A stretch of DNA of 64,000 nt. Origin: Runella zeae DSM 19591 (lineage in GTDB: Bacteria > Bacteroidota > Bacteroidia > Cytophagales > Spirosomataceae). Within the stretch, counting starts at the first letter, position 1. Each line of letters starts with the position of its first letter. The notes beneath the pieces were generated by a model. The model ran no database searches. It had not been told where the DNA came from and worked only from the letters and a program-made list of their open reading frames with translations. Made by a program: the position numbers and the translations under genes. The stretch is from positions 39,139 through 103,138 of the forward strand of contig NZ_AUIF01000043.1 in the NCBI RefSeq assembly GCF_000423565.1, given 5' to 3'. Positions 62,007-64,000 of the stretch are shown here, piece by piece.

Positions 62007-62408
62007 ATGAATCTCGAAAACGTAAAAACCAAAGATTTGGAACACCAGCTTAAAAAGCGTAAAGGAGAACATATACGCCCTACTATTATTGGTAAAAACA
62101 TACGCTTACTTCGGGAACGCTTAGGTTTAAGTCAAGAGGCATTGGCTGATTACCTAAAAGTCTCCCACGTAACGATTAGTTATTATGAAACCGGACAGCG
62201 TACTATTCCCTCTAGAAATTTACTAAAAATTTCTGAACTGTTTGGTATTGATGCATACAAACTATCTCTTGAAGATATTCAAATAGAAGAGAATATAACT
62301 TTTACCTTCCGAACTAACAAACTCTCAACAGAGTCTCTTGAGCAAATTACAGCTTTTCATAAAGTCATTAAAAATTATCTAAAAATGATAAATGATAGCA
62401 CATTTTAA
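62007..62408 (+). CDS. XRE-family regulator
   Basis: The 133-residue protein has a Cro/CI HTH at about residues 28-85 (NIRLLRERLGLSQEALADYLKVSHVTISYYETGQRTIP) and a C-terminal tail typical of XRE antitoxins that pair with ImmA/IrrE-like peptidases (FTFRTNKLSTESLEQITAFHKVIKNYLK). No peptidase gene with an HEXXH motif follows. The next gene is a 142-residue unknown. Confidence 0.8.
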   Translation: MNLENVKTKDLEHQLKKRKGEHIRPTIIGKNIRLLRERLGLSQEALADYLKVSHVTISYYETGQRTIPSRNLLKISELFGIDAYKLSLEDIQIEENITFTFRTNKLSTESLEQITAFHKVIKNYLKMINDSTF

Positions 62409-62464
62409 ACTTTTTTTAAGATGGGACTGTTCCATTTTCGAACGCATATTAAACTTATCCAAAA

Positions 62465-62893
62465 ATGGCATTTATACTCATTGATGAAAATGATTTGAAG
62501 TTATTATCTAACTTTCTAGATAAAGTGCATTCTTATGAAAACAAGCCTTTTTCTGAAATAGAAGAAAAAGAAAAAAATCCTCTAAAACAGTTCATTAAAA
62601 TTGCAGAAAACTTATTGACTTACGGCGAGGAATTGGACATAAAGGGTAGAAAACGCGACTACAAATCAATTAAAGAGGAATTAATTAATTTATTAAGAGA
62701 TAAGGAAATAGCAACGTATCACCCCTTTATTAGAGACAATCATACTTTTAAAGAACTAATAATTTCTTATACTCAATACACTACAGAAAAAGATTTGGGT
62801 CAACTACTTAATAAAAAAATTTCGGAGATGACAGGCAAAGACTTAATCAAACTTTTAAAACTTATTGGAGTTGAAATTTCAAAAAATAACTAA
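62465..62893 (+). CDS. Hypothetical protein downstream of the XRE gene
   Basis: A 142-residue, highly charged helical protein (DLKLLSNFLDKVHSY, IEEKEKNPLKQFIKIAENLLTYGEELDIKG). No family recognised and no HEXXH motif. It could be the partner of the XRE gene 56 bp upstream. It ends just before the R1 terminator hairpin. Confidence 0.5.
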   Translation: MAFILIDENDLKLLSNFLDKVHSYENKPFSEIEEKEKNPLKQFIKIAENLLTYGEELDIKGRKRDYKSIKEELINLLRDKEIATYHPFIRDNHTFKELIISYTQYTTEKDLGQLLNKKISEMTGKDLIKLLKLIGVEISKNN

Positions 62894-62900
62894 TAAACCA

Positions 62901-62995
62901 AAAAGCCTCCGTTGTGGAGGCTTTCCCTTTTTCAATAGTTCCAAGTCAAACACTCAATCTTCGTCTTATTTTCTTTCCTGCGGCCGTCTACGGCC
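62901..62995. repeat. R1: first copy of a 95-bp repeat (terminator plus gene tail)
   Basis: It contains a hairpin AAAGCCTCC-gttgt-GGAGGCTTT (62902-62924) and, on the minus strand, the 20 C-terminal codons of a gene (62932-62994). It is about 90 percent identical to R2 at 63906-64000. Confidence 0.85.
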
Positions 62996-63021
62996 AGTGT
63001 TTTTACATTGTCTTCAGTTTT
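62932..63021 (-). pseudogene. Orphan C-terminal gene fragment
   Basis: The minus-strand frame, open from an in-frame TAG, carries the peptide VKTLAVDGRRKENK followed by TKIECLTWNY and TGA (62932-62934). Its last 20 residues equal those encoded at R2, with only synonymous codon differences. There is no start, so it is the tail of a gene copied or left here by recombination. Family unknown. Confidence 0.7.
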
Positions 63022-63277
63022 CTATGTATGCTTCTTTCGGTACTCAGTCAAGAATCAATTTCAACTTGGTTTTAAAGTTCCTAGAGAAGGGAACGTAAAA
63101 ATAGATATAATCAATCTTCAAGGTAAAATCATCCGCACGTTGAGTAATAAAAAATATTCTAGTGGAGTTTATTACTTAACGCATGATTGTACAGCAGAAC
63201 CCACAGGGGTTTACTTATGTAAAATGGAATTGGATGGTGCTTTTGTAAAAACTGAGAAACTAATCATAGAAAAATGA
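63008..63277 (+). pseudogene. N-terminally truncated protein with a T9SS sorting domain
   Basis: About 75 codons contain a type A T9SS sorting domain: FKVPREGNVKIDIINLQGKIIRTL, then YYLTH and PTGVYLCKMELDGAFVKTEKLIIE. No ATG precedes it in frame and no signal peptide is possible, because the upstream part is the R1 repeat. It is the end of a secreted protein whose front was lost. Its stop overlaps the ATG of the lipoprotein gene (ATGA), so the pair was once an operon. Confidence 0.7.
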
Positions 63278-63891
63278 AAAGGTTGCAGATAACCCCAACA
63301 TTTGTGTTAGGATGGGTGTGTGTTGTTTTGGTGTTGGGATGCCGTAAAGACACCAAAGAAGAACCGCTTCCCACCCCTCGCAATTCTGCTCAAATAGTGA
63401 TGAATGGCGAACCGTGGAATAAAGTCTTGCCAAATGGTGTCGCTGTTGCCACTCGAACTTCCTGTTATTCTTGCTGGGCTGAACGCTTGGACACCCTTTA
63501 TAAACGCTTTTTCTCGTTATCTCTATACCGTTATTATGACTTTGAAGATTATAAAAGGTATCCCTTTGAGAGTATAACTTTTGGGGCAATTCCTCTAAAA
63601 GTAGGTGAGTATGTATTCCAAGAAGGATATAAACCAGCCTGTCGTCCTGACACAATTCCACAAGCTATATTTTTTACACATGAATTTGATGCAGGTAAAG
63701 ACCAGTATACTGTGTTACCCAGTGAAAAGCAATATTTTAGGGTAACAAAGCTTGATAAAAGTACAGGCTATATAGAAGGGGAATTTATGATGACTTTTAT
63801 TCGAACTCGAAAAGGGAGTACCTCTACTTATCCTGATACTTTACGTATTCAACCCTCTCAATTTTCTGCTTTTATTGGGGAAAATAATTGA
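63274..63891 (+). CDS. Hypothetical lipoprotein
   Basis: A protein of 205 residues with a lipoprotein leader (VVLVLGC, lipobox at about residue 23) and a soluble domain with several Cys pairs (TSCYSCWAERLD, KPACRPDT). Similar stand-alone lipoproteins are frequent in Bacteroidota. Function unknown. It overlaps the upstream T9SS fragment by ATGA. Confidence 0.65.
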   Translation: MKRLQITPTFVLGWVCVVLVLGCRKDTKEEPLPTPRNSAQIVMNGEPWNKVLPNGVAVATRTSCYSCWAERLDTLYKRFFSLSLYRYYDFEDYKRYPFESITFGAIPLKVGEYVFQEGYKPACRPDTIPQAIFFTHEFDAGKDQYTVLPSEKQYFRVTKLDKSTGYIEGEFMMTFIRTRKGSTSTYPDTLRIQPSQFSAFIGENN

Positions 63892-63905
63892 GGAGAAATT
63901 TAAGC

Positions 63906-64000
63906 AAAAGCCTCCACCACGGAGGCTTTTGCTTTTTCAATAATTCCACGTCAAACACTCAATCTTCGTTTTATTCTCTTTCCTGCGGCCGTCTACGGCA
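63906..64000. repeat. R2: second copy of the 95-bp repeat, cut by the window end
   Basis: It has the same layout as R1: a hairpin GCCTCC-accac-GGAGGC (63910-63926), then 20 minus-strand codons ending in TGA at 63937-63939. The repeat runs off the window, so its true length is unknown. Confidence 0.85.
63937..64000 (-). CDS. C-terminal end of a minus-strand gene running off the window
   Basis: Only the last 20 complete codons are visible, ending with KIECLTWNY and TGA. They match R1 in amino acids. The gene itself, most likely the full version of the R1 fragment, lies beyond 64 kb. Family cannot be recognised from this piece. Confidence 0.6.
   Translation of the reverse strand, partial: AVDGRRKENKTKIECLTWNY

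Noticed and set aside
62865..63098. Plus-strand frame crossing the R1 repeat
   Set aside because: It crosses a terminator hairpin and then reads the sorting domain region in the wrong frame. The coding signal is on the minus strand in R1 and in another frame after it.
1..64000. CRISPR array, rRNA operon, intact IS with transposase, integrase gene
   Set aside because: No regularly spaced repeats, rRNA-like sequence, transposase or tyrosine/serine recombinase protein was found on either strand.
62901..64000. Diversity-generating retroelement repeats or an integron-type cassette array
   Set aside because: The differences between the two copies are not adenine-biased, no reverse transcriptase is seen, and the repeat is explained by a duplicated gene tail with its terminator.

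Overview
The window is from a Bacteroidota chromosome, most likely Cytophagales (Runella/Emticicia/Spirosoma-like). The evidence is SusC/SusD outer-membrane pairs with an ECF sigma/FecR switch, a PorW/SprE gliding and type IX secretion lipoprotein, a DUF5686 outer-membrane protein, a T9SS sorting domain, a two-subunit methylmalonyl-CoA mutase, and an almost complete lack of Shine-Dalgarno sequences in the chromosomal genes. The genus is inferred from gene content only.

Bases 1-8400 look like a sugar-acid catabolic locus: the end of a SusD-like lipoprotein, a GntP-family permease, a UxuA-like dehydratase, glucarate dehydratase, a CBM9-like protein, an HpcH/HpaI (GarL-like) aldolase and a SnoaL-like protein. 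A HigBA-type toxin-antitoxin pair sits inside it. A glycerate kinase at 22.4 kb would complete the route glucarate -> 5-keto-4-deoxyglucarate -> tartronate semialdehyde -> glycerate -> phosphoglycerate, although a tartronate semialdehyde reductase is not seen here.

Bases 8.6-52 kb are ordinary chromosome. They hold GH43 and GH113-like glycosidases, a thioredoxin lipoprotein, a TPR histidine kinase, DUF5686, PorW/SprE, PBP1A, glycerate kinase with a MITE at its 3' end, a PLC-like/alkaline phosphatase fusion, an ethanolamine permease-like protein, a metallophosphoesterase, a glycosyltransferase, mutA-(AI-2E permease)-mutB, dnaA, a GNAT/FemAB-like protein, a LysM/BON protein, a 2-hydroxyacid dehydrogenase, an aquaglyceroporin, a TPR lipoprotein, an MFS carrier and an oxidoreductase. 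An ECF sigma - FecR - SusC - SusD locus follows.

Bases 52.8-54.5 kb are eroded accessory DNA: a decayed coding remnant, a putative antitoxin with a truncated MazF-like toxin, and an orphan YgiT-type zinc-finger antitoxin. At 54.51-54.53 kb lies the 3' end of a tRNA gene with its own terminator, and no tRNA 5' half beside it. This is the signature of an integrative element inserted into a tRNA gene.

Bases 54.6-62.9 kb look like a prophage-like or satellite element. A CI-like repressor and a three-repeat lipoprotein face left. Facing right is a long train of tiny, mostly overlapping genes from a promoter carrying an 18-bp palindrome. The train leads into a highly structured leader (a 16-bp hairpin, a tRNA-like fold with a stunted anticodon arm, two further hairpins and a hairpin over the start codon) ahead of a 487-residue HTH protein that may be a replication initiator. 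Several genes here have perfect Shine-Dalgarno sequences, unlike the host genes. Phage-type small proteins and an XRE regulator follow. No integrase, capsid or terminase gene is in the window, so the right part of the element is either missing or beyond 64 kb.

The last kilobase (62.9-64.0 kb) is bounded by two copies of a 95-bp repeat. Each encodes, on the minus strand, the same 20-residue protein C-terminus plus a terminator, and every difference inside the codons is synonymous. Between the copies are an orphan T9SS sorting domain and a lipoprotein.
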